64,000 bases of DNA from Neoarius graeffei (taxonomy: Eukaryota > Chordata > Actinopteri > Siluriformes > Ariidae): NCBI RefSeq assembly GCF_027579695.1, contig NC_083582.1:31874464-31938463 (forward strand), read 5' to 3'. Numbering within the stretch: the stretch's first letter is position 1; each line of letters starts with the position of its first letter. The position numbers were made by a program, and so were the translations under genes. Of this stretch, positions 22,527-32,965 are shown in pieces. The notes under the pieces were generated by a model. That model saw nothing but the letters and a program-made list of their open reading frames with translations. It searched no databases and was not told the origin of the DNA.

Positions 22527-23260
22527 TTTACCAGCTGGGAGGTCTGTATCATGAACTGTGACCAAGGTCTTGAAAGTACTGAGTGAGGCCCTCTGGGCCG
22601 AGGTCAGTATTCAAGGCCGAGGTCACGGTATTTCACCATACGGACCGACCTTAAGCTGGTAAATAATATATTTATTTTTTTCTTTACCAAATTCTAACAG
22701 AAAACGAGAGCGCCCGAAAGGGAAAACCAAGCCAAGCCGCCATTTTGAATCCTAATTCACGGCTGTAATGCAAATGGCTTCCTCCTTGGTATACAAGTGC
22801 ACTTCCATGGCAGGAAAAAAACTACATTTTGCCACCTATGTAGTCCCCTATTTATACAAAATAGAGTCATTCAGGATTCAGCCATGTTTTTGCTCGGCGT
22901 TAGCAACAGTTACAGGTTTTTAGCTTTCTCCTGAAATGTTTTCTTTTATTTCTTCTTCCTCAGGGTAGTAAAACTCGCTTTCGCTGTGAACACTGTCGTT
23001 ATCGCTATCCATGCTGTAAAATTAATGCTATTCTCCTGAGAAATGCTGGCAAACATTTATAAGATTTTTGATAATCTTATAAATAAATCTTATTAAAACA
23101 AAAGATAATTGTTGACAAAAAAATGGGACTATGTTTGTTGTTGTTGTGAACGAGCAAGTCGCCAGAGGTCCATCACCAGGGTCCGTACCGTAGGATACGG
23201 ACCGGCTCGCCAGCCAATCAGAGCACAGGATTTGATGGAAACCGGACTGCGAAAAAAATT
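22527..23260 (-). repeat. Inverted arm A of a ~700-bp repeat pair
   Basis: This stretch matches 30518-31209 in inverse orientation, including TACCAGCTGGGAGGTC, the inner hairpin GGTCACGGTATTTCACCATA, CCGCCATTTTGAATCC and GAAACCGGACTGCG. Each arm carries the first exon of the same transposon protein. Confidence 0.75.
22920..23012 (-). pseudogene. 30-codon N-terminus of a transposon protein (arm A)
   Basis: Minus-strand ATG at 23012 reads MDSDNDSVHSESEFYYPEEE then EIKENISGES and a stop. The acidic MDSD..SV.S.SEFYYPEE start resembles teleost transposon-encoded proteins, but no catalytic part is here. The other arm has the same segment at 30728-30820. Low information; probably a first coding block followed by decayed or deleted sequence. 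Confidence 0.4.
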
Positions 23261-23279
23261 GTTTTTATTCCACTGAAAA

Positions 23280-23985
23280 GTGTCCTGTATGTATAATAAT
23301 TCCTGATATTTCATGCCAATGATGTCACTCACAGTGTTTTCCTGCTGACAAGATGCGCGTTGTCAAAATGGCGAACCAATTCAAAATGAAAATTCTTTTG
23401 ATTAACTTTTGTGGGGTTTGTTTTATAGATCTCATCTCATTATCTCTCGCCACTTTATCCTGTTCTACAGGGTCACAGGTAAGCTGGACCCTATTCCAGC
23501 TGACTACGGGCGAAAGGCGGGGTACACCCTGGACAAGTCGCCAGGTCATCACAGGGCTGACACATAGATACAGACAACCATTCACACTCACATTCACACC
23601 TACGGTCAATTTAGAGTCACCAGTTAACCTAACCTGCATGTCTTTGGACTGTGGGGGAAACCGGAGCACCCGGAGGAAACCCACGCGGACAACATGCAAA
23701 CTCCGCACAGAAAGACCCTCGCCGACCACGGGGCTCGAACCCGGACCTTCTTGCTGTGAGGTGACAGCGCTAACCACTACACCACTGTGCCTCCCTGTTT
23801 TATAGATATGTCCATATAATATAAAGAGCATTACATGGCGGTGTGACGATATGAAGTTTATCTTCTCATGTTGAAAATAGTTTGACTTGTTCACTTCGCT
23901 CACTTGTGAATGTTCACCATTTGAAGATAAACTTCATATCTTCGTGCCACCATGTAATATCCTCCTTATATAACACCTCTCATGA
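23280..23985. repeat. Palindromic repeat with SINE inserted
   Basis: TTTTCCTGCTGACAAGATGC, GTTGTCAAAATGGCGAACCA, and the paired blocks GATATGAAGTTTATCTTCTC (23853) and TGAAGATAAACTTCATATCT (23916) define the family also seen at 45655-46010 and 59465-59845. Confidence 0.65.
23431..23796 (-). mobile_element. SINE, full length
   Basis: Reverse orientation, from CTCATCTCATTATCTCTCGC to the head CACAGTGGTGTAGTGGTTAG (inverse). Target duplication TTTTATAGAT at 23421-23430 and 23798-23807. Confidence 0.93.
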
Positions 23986-23989
23986 ATAA

Positions 23990-24890
23990 AATACAGCTCA
24001 GAGTGTTTCAGTGTAAAAAACAGGAAGTAAAACATCAGGACAGGTAATAGCCTACATTGTCAGTATGCATGCACTCAGGAGTCATTCCTGTTTTTAGAAA
24101 AAAATCATATTGTTTTCCACCAAGACCTCAGGGCTGGACTTGTTCTTCCAGTCTGGTATGTAATGACACACTGCTTTATCTCTCTCTCTCTCTCTCTCTC
24201 TCTTATGGCTTACAAATATTTATGATGGTATCATAAATCACAGGTGCTTATTGCTCAATGCTCTTGTTCTATATATTATTTCTGTAGTAATATCTCGTAC
24301 ACAGGGGCTTGTGAGCCAGACACACCAAGTGATCTAAGTCTAATACTGTAACAAGCAGACTAACATCACTATATAACAAAGAAAACCGCATAATCATTGA
24401 TATTGTGGAGGTTTCTGTGAAGCGATATCATTTATGGAAGGAGTGTCAGGACTTTGTAACAGTCAGTAAATTTCCTGACACAGGAGTTGGTTCCTGTTAT
24501 CGCTTAACCAGCATCTTTTTTGCTCTCTCTTGAAGATAATGAAACAAAAAATTTGGCTTATCGTGTTACAGAGAAACCAGAAGACTCAAACTCTTCTGCC
24601 ATGTAGACTTGAATCTCATGGCTGTCGTCCCATAAAGTTTAATCTAACTATGAACAGTTAAAATGTGTGATTTGTAATTCAAGTTAAAAAAAAAAGTATA
24701 ATCATTGGCAAATCACGTGGGCGGAGTTAATGGGGGAGGGGGTGCAGATGCCATCCCAGCAGGAGTGGCACAAATAGCCTATGTTTCTATCAATCATCAA
24801 TAAATCACAAAGGATATTTTCTGAACAAAAACCTCACAGGTAAATTAACTGTAATCATGTACAATACAATTATGGTAATTATTATTATAC
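23990..24890. other. Intergenic, no gene seen
   Basis: It contains a (TC)n microsatellite at about 24178-24203 and otherwise unremarkable AT-rich sequence. I see no coding frame or transposon ends. Confidence 0.4.
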
Positions 24891-24961
24891 TCCTGCTCGG
24901 GGGGGGGGGGGGATACTGGTTTTTTACCTCTGTCCATCCATCCGTCCATCCGTAACACCCT

Positions 24962-25272
24962 TTTTCTCAGCAACCACAAATCATAGCCACTTGGTATTTG
25001 GTACCAAACTTCAGCTTGGGGTTCTATACCGTGTATACCATTTTCAGGTCTGTCGCACATCGATTTCCTGTTTACCAACTGAATGTATTTACAAAACATA
25101 TACCATGGAGTTACACAATTTTTGCAACATTTTTCTCAGCAACTACAAATCAGAACTGCTTGATATTTGGTGCTGGGCTTCAGCTTGGGGTTCTATACCA
25201 TGTATACCATTTTCAGGTCTGTCGCACATTGACTTCCTGTTTACTAACTGAATGTATTTACGAAACATATAG
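24962..25272. repeat. Two tandem copies of a 169-bp unit
   Basis: TTTTCTCAGCAAC(C/T)ACAAATC recurs at 24962 and 25131, and TCAGCTTGGGGTTCTATACC at 25011 and 25180, a 169-bp period. Both units contain ACCATTTTCAGGTCTGTCGC and AACTGAATGTATTTAC. A G-run and (TCCA)n tract lie just upstream (24900-24955). Confidence 0.8.
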
Positions 25273-25752
25273 GGTGGATTTTGACGCTATTTCGAGAAGC
25301 AAAATGCCATTTCAAAATGACAGTTTAGCAGGATGCTATTTGAAATCCCTGGGGAGAGACACTGCTCTTTCATGGTAGCTGCGGGGTCTTAAAAGTCTTA
25401 AAAAAGTCTTAAATTTAATATTCCAAAATTAAGGCCTTAAAAAGTCTTAAATTGCTTTGCCCAAGTCTTAATTTTTTAAACAAAGGTCTTAAAGGTTTTA
25501 AACAAAGGACTTTGCTCCTCCTACTCAAGCGAGTAGGACGCTTCTTTGCTTTGCTCCTGCTTTCTTGATCTTTATTTCTATACTTTACTCTCTCATTTAA
25601 TTTCCACTATTTTTTTCATTTTATTTTTCATCTTTATAAGGTTTTAATTTTAATTTAATTTCCACTTTTTTTTCATTTTATTTTTCATCTTTATAAGATA
25701 AGTTAGTTTTTAAAACAAAATACCAGGGAGCAAAAAATCCTGCAGAAAATGC

Positions 25753-27087
25753 ATGGAACTAGAAGAGAGGATTTCTATTCTGGAATCAAAGATTGATGTG
25801 CTGCCAAAGACGGACGAATTAAAAGCGATATCTCAGGAAAGGAGTACAGAAACAGTGGCTGAGAATGCAGAGATTGCACTCCGACAGACCGATGGCATTG
25901 CAGATCAAGTGGATGAATTCATCAATCAAGCTGGGCAAAATGTGAGTACAGAAAACTGGCAAATGATGGGTGGCAAGCCCAAAAATAAAAACAGAAGAGT
26001 AATTACTTCAACACCAGCTCGTTCTACAAATTACAATAGGATCTACAATCCTATGGAAAATCCACAGCCCATAAGGCTTCAGAACAAATTTGAATGCCTC
26101 AGGGATGTGGAAGAGGATTTTTCAAGCGGACAAACACATAGTAAAAAGAGATCGCACCAAGATCAAAGAGCTGTGGGAAGAGGCAAAAAGCAGCTTGTAA
26201 CACCACCTGATCCCACAACCCTTGTTCTTGGTGATTCCACTGTAAGACAATTAAAAGGTTATGGGATGATTATTTGTTGCCTTCCAAATGCATCCATCTC
26301 TGACACCAAAGACTGCATTTTGAAACTCATGTCCGAGCATAAAACTATTAAACGTATTGTTGTGCATGTGGGAGCAAATGATGTTTTCAGAGAACAGCTG
26401 TTTGTCCAAGATGATTTCAGAAAACTTTTTTCTGAGCTCTATAAGACTGGAATTCAATCTTTTATCAGTGGCCCACTTCCAGCGAGAGGAAGTTTTGCTT
26501 TTTCTCGACTCTTCAGTCTTAACACCTGGCTTGGAAAAACTTGTTTTTCATTTGGTATGAACTTCATAGACAATTTTAACCTTTTCTGGAATCGCAGAGA
26601 ATTTTACAAGCCAAATAGCACTGAACTCAGCTGGATTGGAGCCAAAGTCTTAGTAGACCATTACAGACTTGCAATCTTTTCTCAGCCAGCATTGAGGAAA
26701 ACAGTTGATAAGATGTCGCAGACTGACATAGTTACAAAGCCTAAACAATCATCTTTGCAAGTCGTCATCAAGGACACACAGATATCTGACCTACAAGACT
26801 GCCAAGATTCAAAGACAGACTGCCAAAAATCAGAGGACTCCATTTCGCCATCTCTATCTTCCCCTCGGATGGATTTCCCAAATACCATGAAAAAATTGCT
26901 CCCAATGGCTACACTCTCTTTTTCCAGCCCAAATCTGTTGCGACAAGCAGTGTACCCAGTTCATCAAAATTGTGTTCGCCCAGGACTTTCAGCTGGCTAC
27001 AAATCTTTTTCACCATCCAAAAGATACATGTCATCTCCAATCCTTTCACCCTCAAACCAAATGGAACATTTAGAAAGTCTTGTTTGA
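25753..27087 (+). CDS. L2-type LINE ORF1 with SGNH/esterase domain
   Basis: An open frame of 444 aa. An N-terminal helical stretch (MELEERISILESKIDVLPK) precedes an SGNH hydrolase-like domain: TLVLGDSTVRQLKG (block I, nucleophile Ser in GDS, about residue 160), VVHVGANDVF (block III, about 200) and GPLPARGSFAFSRL. Esterase domains of this type occur in ORF1p of vertebrate L2/CR1-group LINEs. The expected DG-x-HL catalytic Asp-His block is replaced by KPNSTELSWIGAKVL (about 292-306), so the Asp and His positions read Asn and Glu here and catalysis is unlikely. The tail is Ser/Pro-rich. The stop at 27087 overlaps the start of the next frame. The element has no 3' half here. Confidence 0.75.
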   Translation: MELEERISILESKIDVLPKTDELKAISQERSTETVAENAEIALRQTDGIADQVDEFINQAGQNVSTENWQMMGGKPKNKNRRVITSTPARSTNYNRIYNPMENPQPIRLQNKFECLRDVEEDFSSGQTHSKKRSHQDQRAVGRGKKQLVTPPDPTTLVLGDSTVRQLKGYGMIICCLPNASISDTKDCILKLMSEHKTIKRIVVHVGANDVFREQLFVQDDFRKLFSELYKTGIQSFISGPLPARGSFAFSRLFSLNTWLGKTCFSFGMNFIDNFNLFWNRREFYKPNSTELSWIGAKVLVDHYRLAIFSQPALRKTVDKMSQTDIVTKPKQSSLQVVIKDTQISDLQDCQDSKTDCQKSEDSISPSLSSPRMDFPNTMKKLLPMATLSFSSPNLLRQAVYPVHQNCVRPGLSAGYKSFSPSKRYMSSPILSPSNQMEHLESLV

Positions 27088-28192
27088 TGTACTCTGGGTC
27101 CCTGCAAATGGGTGTAGTTTTGAAAACCAGCTGGGACCCAATGTGCCTATGCCATTCTCTATTCCTGTGTTGATAAGAAATAGAAAACATAGAGCACATT
27201 TAACCCTGGGGGTGAACCAATCTAATCTCCTTCCTGTTTTAAAACAACATCAGAGTGCACAAGCAGATATTACTTCTAGACTTTCTGTAAAGCTAGCTCT
27301 TCTGAACGTTAGATCACTTTTAAACAAGTCATTTTTAATTAATGATCTTATTTGCAAACACAATCTTGATTTTTTGCTTCTAACTGAAACTTGGCTGGAT
27401 CAAGCAAATAGTGCTACCACCCTTATTGAAGCAGCTCCCCCAAATTTTAATTTTTTGAATGTTACCCGACAAGGGAAAGGTGGAGGGATCGCAAATATAT
27501 TCAAAGTCTCTTTTCAATGTAAACAATCCTCACTTGGTGATTTTACGTCCTTTGAACACTTATGTGCACTTGTTACATGATCTCCTAATATATTATTATT
27601 AACTATTTATAGGCCTCCGAGACATTCAGCCAAAGTCTTTCTTGAAGAGTTTGGTGAACTGTTGTCAGTCATTTGCTTAGAGTTTGATTGTCCTATTATA
27701 TCTGGGGATTTTAACTTGCATGTAGATAATACTGATAACACTTATGCCAAAGAACTACTTGCAATTATTGACAACTTCAACCTAGTACAACATGTACAGG
27801 GGCCGACCCACTCTCGTGGTCATACTCTTGACCTCGTCATCACAAAGGGTCTTACTGTTTCTACTACTGTTGTTGACCTGGCCTTATCCGATCATTTCTG
27901 TGTTTTCTTTGATGTTTCTATGTCTCCTCACATTCAGAACAGCTCAACGACTATAGGTAGGAGAGTCATAAAAGACAACACATGTGCTCTCTTTGAGCAA
28001 GCTCTCTCTCAGAACTCAACCAAAATGTCAGACTCTGTAGATGATTTACTGGAAATTTTTAATTTAAATATGACCCAAATTATGGATGATATTGCTCCAT
28101 TCAAAATCAAAAGAGTCAATGATAAGCAGAAAAGACGGACAATTACGGAACAATTACGGAACACCACTCGTACAGCTCGAATGAGGGCATAA
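27080..28192 (+). pseudogene. L2-type LINE ORF2 endonuclease, truncated before RT
   Basis: One frame, broken only by a TGA at 27578-27580, carries an APE-like endonuclease: LALLNVRSLLNKSFLIND (LNVRSL, 27293), LLLTETWLDQ (catalytic Glu), TIYRPPRH after the stop, ISGDFNLHVD (GDFN) and LALSDHFCVFF (SDH). After the endonuclease come about 100 residues of linker, and the frame stops at 28192 just before hAT-like coding sequence. The reverse transcriptase is absent. A 5' half without the 3' half is the reverse of the usual 5' truncation, so deletion or recombination must have removed the rest. Confidence 0.8.
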
Positions 28193-28194
28193 GC

Positions 28195-28397
28195 GAACTC
28201 TTTAAGGCTATGTTCCCAGACTCGGAAGTCGCTACAACATTCTCCTGTGGAAAAAACAAAACGTCTTGCATAACAAAATTCAGTCTTGCTCCTTATATAA
28301 CGAAGGAGTTGGTCAAAGACGTTAACGAGGCAAGTAGTGGATTCATCGTAATGTTCAACGAAAGTCTAAACAAGACGATGAAAAGTAAACAAATGGA
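28195..28397 (+). pseudogene. hAT-like transposase exon fragment
   Basis: The segment reads LFKAMFPDSEVATTFSCG, then SCITKFSLAPYITKELV and FIVMFNESLNKTMKSKQMD. The MFPDSE..FSCG and (F)DESLN...KQMD pattern matches hAT-related transposase-like proteins common in teleosts, in the region of the first catalytic acidic residue (MFNESLN; usually FDESLN). It abuts L2 sequence on the left and pyrimidine-rich microsatellite on the right, so it is an isolated exon remnant, probably of the surrounding hAT. Confidence 0.55.
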
Positions 28398-28780
28398 CCA
28401 CTCTCCTATCTATCTGTCTCTCTCTCTTACTCACACACACTCTCATATATACCTGTCTATCGCTCGCTCTCTCCTGTCTGTCTATCTCCTATCTATCTGT
28501 CAGTCTGTCTCTCTCTCTTAACTGTCTACCACTCTGTCTGTCCTATCCATCTATATATCTCACTATTCTATCTATATCTTTTTATCTTTCCTCTCCTCTC
28601 TCCTATCTATCTCTTATGTCTGTCTACCCTTCTGTGTTATCTATCTATATTATGTCTATCGCTCTCTCCTATCAATCTCTTATCCATCTGTAGACCTCTT
28701 TCCTATCTATCTATTTATCTCATTGTGTCTCTTATCTATCCACCTCCACATCTATGTCTTCCCTCCCTCCCTTGTTTACT
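28398..28780 (+). repeat. Pyrimidine-rich (TCTA)n/(TCTG)n tract
   Basis: About 380 bp of imperfect TATC, TCTG and CTCT units with a short ACACAC run. The apparent ORFs through it are low-complexity. Confidence 0.85.
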
Positions 28781-28822
28781 AGGAGTTTTTTACATTTCTT
28801 TTTATTCTTCAAAATGTAAAAT

Positions 28823-28997
28823 GGGCGGCATGGTGGTGTAGTGGTTAGCGCTGTCGCCTCACAGCAAGAAGGTCCTGGGTTCGAGCCCCGGGGCCGGCGA
28901 GGGCCTTTCTGTGTGGAGTTTGCATGTTCTCCCCGTGTCCGCGTGGGTTTCCTCCAGGTGCTCCGGTTTCCCCCACAGTCCAAAGACATGCAGGTTA
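28823..28997 (+). mobile_element. SINE head fragment
   Basis: It starts GGGCGGCATGGTGGTGTAGT and ends after CAAAGACATGCAGGTTA. The 3' half is missing. Confidence 0.9.
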
Positions 28998-29460
28998 CAA
29001 TAATAAACAATAAACATGGAGGACATGGAGTCGTTAGTGTTGCTGGTCTTGGTGCTGTGGCTTGTTGTCACTGACAACGCGGACAGATACTGGCAAGAGC
29101 GTATAGATGAGGCGAGGCGCATAAGGCTTCAGAAATTCTCGTAATTCGTAATTCTTCTTCTTCCGGGTTTGCGGTGTTTACAGATCCCAGCGCGCTCGCG
29201 GGGCGTGTGTGGGCATGTGAGGACACTCCTCCTCACCAATCAGTGCACAGGGGAGTGTCTGCTCACGCCCCCAGCCCCACTCGGCTCGCTTTGGCTCGCT
29301 TCAGCCCCACTCCAAAACGGTGCGAGTTTTAGGGGCTAAGCAGGGCTGAAGCGAGCTGAGTCGTGCTGGTTTTTGGTAGTCGAAACGCGAGCCGTGTCGG
29401 GCTGAAGTGAGCTGAAGTGAGCTGAAGTGAGCTGAAAAAGGGTAGTGGAAAAGGGCCATA
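28998..29460 (+). mobile_element. DNA transposon end fragment, possibly Harbinger-like
   Basis: The right end AAAAGGGTAGTGGAAAAGGG with GGCCATA, and the repeated decamer GCTGAAGTGA (29401-29430), match the end of a common fish DNA transposon. A 42-codon frame (29016-29144, MEDMESLVLLVLVLWLVVTD, then RYWQERIDEARRIRLQ) may be a first exon. No left end is identified. Confidence 0.4.
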
Positions 29461-30517
29461 AGACAAAGAGTTTGTCTGTTTAGAGTGTTGTGAATGTTTT
29501 GATATTTTATTTAAAAAAATACACCCACATCACTTTTTTATTTTAAGTATCATCTCTGGGTGCATGGTCATAATTAGTTCAGAGACAGTTCTTTAGGCCT
29601 TGAGTTGGGCCCTCAGTTTGGCTTTCTGACTGGTGAGTGCACACCTTTGGCATTAATGTGTTGGTATGCCTATTGCATGTTTGTGTACCTTTAAGGCCAT
29701 GACGTGGACCCTACGTTGTGCTCCTTTCTTCCAGGTTTAGACTTGTTTTTTTGTCTTGAATGTGAAGATTCGACAAGCAATGCACATAATGACTTTTAAG
29801 TATATAACTTTTATAATAAAAGTATTTTTACTTGAAACATTTGTCATTATTGGGAATTTGATCTGGTGTTCTACGACCACATAATGGGTGCGATGTAGGT
29901 CTTAATTCTCATTTAAGTGGTCTTCAAAAGGTCTTAAAGTCTTAAATTTATGGTGGTCAAACCTGGGGAAACCCTGTCTTTACTTACGTGTTTCTGGGTT
30001 AATTATTTGTTGAAGTCAACATTCATAATAAGTGTCCTATTCCTTCGATTGCTTGCATTCTGATATTAGCAAGAGCGGGGGGATACATAAGTGAGCTCAC
30101 AGTTGATCTTGTTTCTGTCTGGATTTGGTGTCCGTCTCAAATATTTCACATCTCCAAGGCCTGTAGCTCACGGAAGATCTGTTGAACACTTAATCACAAA
30201 ATCCACAGCTGAGGCTATCTTTTATGAACATTCTCACAATGTGAATTTTTAGCTATCAAGAAATGCACCTGCTATTGGTATAATAATTATTATTCCATCC
30301 ACATTCACTGGATATGAGCAGTCGCGCTCTCTGATTAGCTACTCTACTACTAGGATATCAGCTCATATACCGTGAGTAGAGAAAAACAAAATGGTGGCAC
30401 ACGTTGCTGAACCAACCATGGATGAAATAAAAACTCTGCTCGAAAACAAAACCCCAAAAAATACAAAAAAGCAACAAAATATAGAATGAAAGTACTTGAT
30501 GGTAAGAACGTATCATT

Positions 30518-31209
30518 TAAAAATTTTTTCACGGTCCGGTTTCCATCAAATCCTGCACTCTGACTGGCTGGCAAGCAGGTCCGTATCCTACGGTACAGAC
30601 CCCAGTTACGGACCCTGGTTACGGACCTCTCGCGACTCGCTCGTTCACAACAACAACAAACATAGTAGCAATTTTTTGTCAACATTTATTTTCGCATTTC
30701 TCAGGAGAATAGCATTAATTTTACATCATGGATAGCATTAATGACAGTGTCCACAGCAAAAGCGAGTTTTACTACCCTGAGGAAGAAGAAATAAAAGAAA
30801 ACATTTCAGGAGAAACCTAAAAACCTGTAACTGTTGCTAACGCTGAGCAAAAACATGGCTGAATCCTGAATGACTCAATTTTGTATAAATAGGGGACTAC
30901 ATAGGCAGCAAAATGTAGTTTTTTTCCTGCCATGGAAGTGCACTTGTATACTGAGGAGGAAGCAATTTGCATTACAGCCGTGAATAAGGATTCAAAATGG
31001 CGGCTTGGCTTGGTTTTCCCTTTCGGGCGCTCTCGTTTTCTGTTAGAATTTGGTAAAGAAAAAAATATTATTGACCAGCTTAAGGTCGGTCCGTATGGTG
31101 AAATACCGTGACCTCGGCCTTGAATACTGACCTCGGCCCAGAGGGCCTCGCTCAGTACTTTCAAGACCTTGGTCACGGTATTTCACCATACGGACCTCCC
31201 AGCTGGTAA
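30518..31209 (+). repeat. Inverted arm B of the ~700-bp repeat pair
   Basis: Inverse match to 22527-23260, 7.3 kb away. It carries the N-terminal block MDSINDSVHSKSEFYYPEEE (30728-30820). Confidence 0.75.
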
Positions 31210-31248
31210 TTGCCATATATTTATTTTTCAAAAATTATTATTATTCTA

Positions 31249-31621
31249 GGGGCGGCACGGTGGTGTAGTGGTTAGCGCTGTCGCCTCACAGCAAGAAAGT
31301 CCTGGGTTCGAGCCCTGGGGCCGGCAAGGGCCTTTCTGTGCGGAGTTTGCATGTTCTCCCCGTGTCCGCGTGGGTTTCCTCCGGGTGCTCCGGTTTCCCC
31401 CACAGTCCAAAGACATGCAGGTTAGGTTAACTGGTGACTCTAAATTGACCGTAGGTGTGAATGTGAGTGTGAATGGTTGTCTGTGTCTATGTGTCAGCCC
31501 TGTGATGACCTGGCGACTTGTCCAGGGTGTACCCCGCCTTTCGCCCGTAGTCAGCTGGGATAGGCTCCAGCTTGCCTGCGACCCTGTAGAAGGATAAAGC
31601 GGCTAGAGATAATGAGATGAG
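31249..31621 (+). mobile_element. SINE, full length
   Basis: Head GGGCGGCACGGTGGTGTAGT through the tail AGATAATGAGATGAG. Target duplication ATTATTATTCTA at 31237-31248 and 31622-31633. Confidence 0.95.
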
Positions 31622-32184
31622 ATTATTATTCTATCATTTTTCACAAATTGCTCCTGTTATTTCGCCGGTTTGTTTACGTTCTTCATCTTGAAGCATTAAA
31701 ATTTGGTGATATTTTTTAGACTGGTTCAAAAGCTCAAAGAAGTGTGAAAATGACATAACTGAAATGTCCAAGGAAGAATTAAATAAATGTCTAAAGCTGT
31801 TCTATACCTCAGCACGACAGCAAGACGGCATTTTGCACAAAAACAACACACTAAAGTCAATTCATGCAGTCATGGATAGGTATTTAAGAAGTCCGCCGAA
31901 GTGGAAATGATTTTGTCGGACATTTTGTATAAAGCTTTTATTTATTGAATTTGCAAAAAAATAAAAATACTCTGTTTCTCAAAATCCAGTGAATGTGGAT
32001 AGAATAAAACAGTTATTCCACTCAATCTCATCATACATGGCTTATAGACAACTTGGCACTATGTGCTTCATCGGCTATCAGCTCATCTACGACTTGATTT
32101 TGTGGAATAACTTAATTATTTGTGTGTGTAACCTAGTTAATTTCTCAGAATTATATGGAATCATTAGAATTTTCATTTTGAATT

Positions 32185-32965
32185 TCAGTCTTGACTAACT
32201 ACCTAGCTATAGTACAGTCCATTTTAAACACACTCCTTCCTGACATAGACCTTTTACCTGTCTCATTTTTGTATAAACCCAACTACTGCAATGGCCTTTT
32301 CACAGGCCTGCCAAAAAAGACCATCAAACGACTTCAGCTGGTTCAAAATGCAGCAGCTAGGGTTCTCACACGAACAAAAAGAACAGAGCACATTACTCCA
32401 ATTCTAAGGTCCCTTCACTGGCTTCCAGTAAGCTACAGAATTGACTTTAAAGCATTGCTGCTGGTGTACAAATCTCTAAATGGTACAGGGCCCAATTACC
32501 TCTCTGATGTGTTGCAGCGGCCTAACCCAATCAGATCTACCAGATCGAAGCAGCAACATTTACTGGTAAAACCTGTTGTTAAAACAAAGTGTGGTGAAGC
32601 AGCTTTTAGCTCCTATGCAGTACAGCTATGGAACCAACTCCCAGAGGACCAGGCTGTTCTCAGATGCTTTCTGCTAACTGATAAATATCATCATCTTTAC
32701 ATGTTTTAAACTTTACTTAACTTTTACAGTCTCTGCATGTTTTAAACTTTACTTAACTTTTATTCCATTTTATTTTGCTGTTTTTTACTGAACTTTTACT
32801 TTATTTTATTTCTACTATTGTTTAATTCTTTTTTTCTCTCTTCTTCCCCGTTTATTTTATGTAATTTTATTTTATATTGTTTACTGTTTTGCTTTTACCT
32901 CTGTAAAGCACATTGAACTGCCACTGTGTATGAAATGCGCGATATAAATAAACTTGCCTTGCCTT
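32185..32965 (+). mobile_element. L2-type LINE 3' end
   Basis: 5'-truncated copy containing the ORF2 C-terminus (32191-32709) and a 3' UTR ending GTAAAGCACATTGAACTGCC, GCGCGATATAAATAAA and a (CTTGC)n tail. It is in the same orientation as the L2 5' half at 25.7-28.2 kb but does not overlap it. Confidence 0.85.
32191..32709 (+). pseudogene. L2-type ORF2 C-terminal domain
   Basis: The frame reads NYCNGLFTGLPKKTIKRLQL, QNAAARVLTRTKRTEHITPI, SLHWLPVSYRIDFKALLLVY and LWNQLPEDQ. This is the conserved region downstream of the reverse transcriptase in L2/CR1-group LINEs. No RT motif is included, so it cannot act alone. The open frame runs to TAA at 32707-32709. Confidence 0.85.

Larger units (their letters stand above)
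25371..29976. mobile_element. Decayed hAT of the GTCTTAAA family, with L2 and other inserts
   Basis: The left end (CATGGTAGCTGCGGGGTC, then repeated AAGTCTTAAA) and right end (AAGGTCTTAAAGTCTTAAAT...ACCTGGGGAAACCCTG) match the subterminal AAGTCTTAAA motif known in a fish hAT family. The terminal bases pair only partly. A hAT-transposase-like exon at 28195 supports the call. No clean duplication is visible. Confidence 0.55.
30391..31910 (+). pseudogene. Crypton/KIAA1958-like (DUF3504-type) protein, N-terminal exons
   Basis: Exon 1 (30391-30499) reads MVAHVAEPTMDEIKTLLENK and TPKNTKK before a frameshift, and ends at a GTAAGA donor. Exon 2 starts after TTTTTTAG at 31719 and reads DWFKSSKKCENDITEMSKEE, LNKCLKLFYTSARQQDG and VMDRYLRSPPKWK, stopping at 31908-31910. 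This is the N-terminal SAM-like region of Crypton-derived tyrosine recombinases. The catalytic R-HxxR-Y part is not in the window, so the copy is inactive. Confidence 0.6.
30291..32110 (+). mobile_element. Crypton-type element in palindromic repeat, with two inserts
   Basis: Paired blocks TCCACATTCACTGGATATGA (30298) and AATCCAGTGAATGTGGATAG (31983) bound two exons of a tyrosine-recombinase-type protein. Between the exons lie inverted arm B (30518-31209) and a SINE (31249-31621). A shortened, inverted relative is at 43730-44400. Confidence 0.5.

Noticed and set aside
28823..28895. tRNA-like sequence with a GGTTCGA B box
   Set aside because: It is the SINE head; the same sequence is in every SINE copy and is not a tRNA gene.
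25371..29976. LTR retrotransposon or endogenous retrovirus
   Set aside because: I found no paired long terminal repeats, primer-binding site, protease, integrase or envelope frame anywhere in the window. Large coding blocks are LINE or DNA-transposon proteins.
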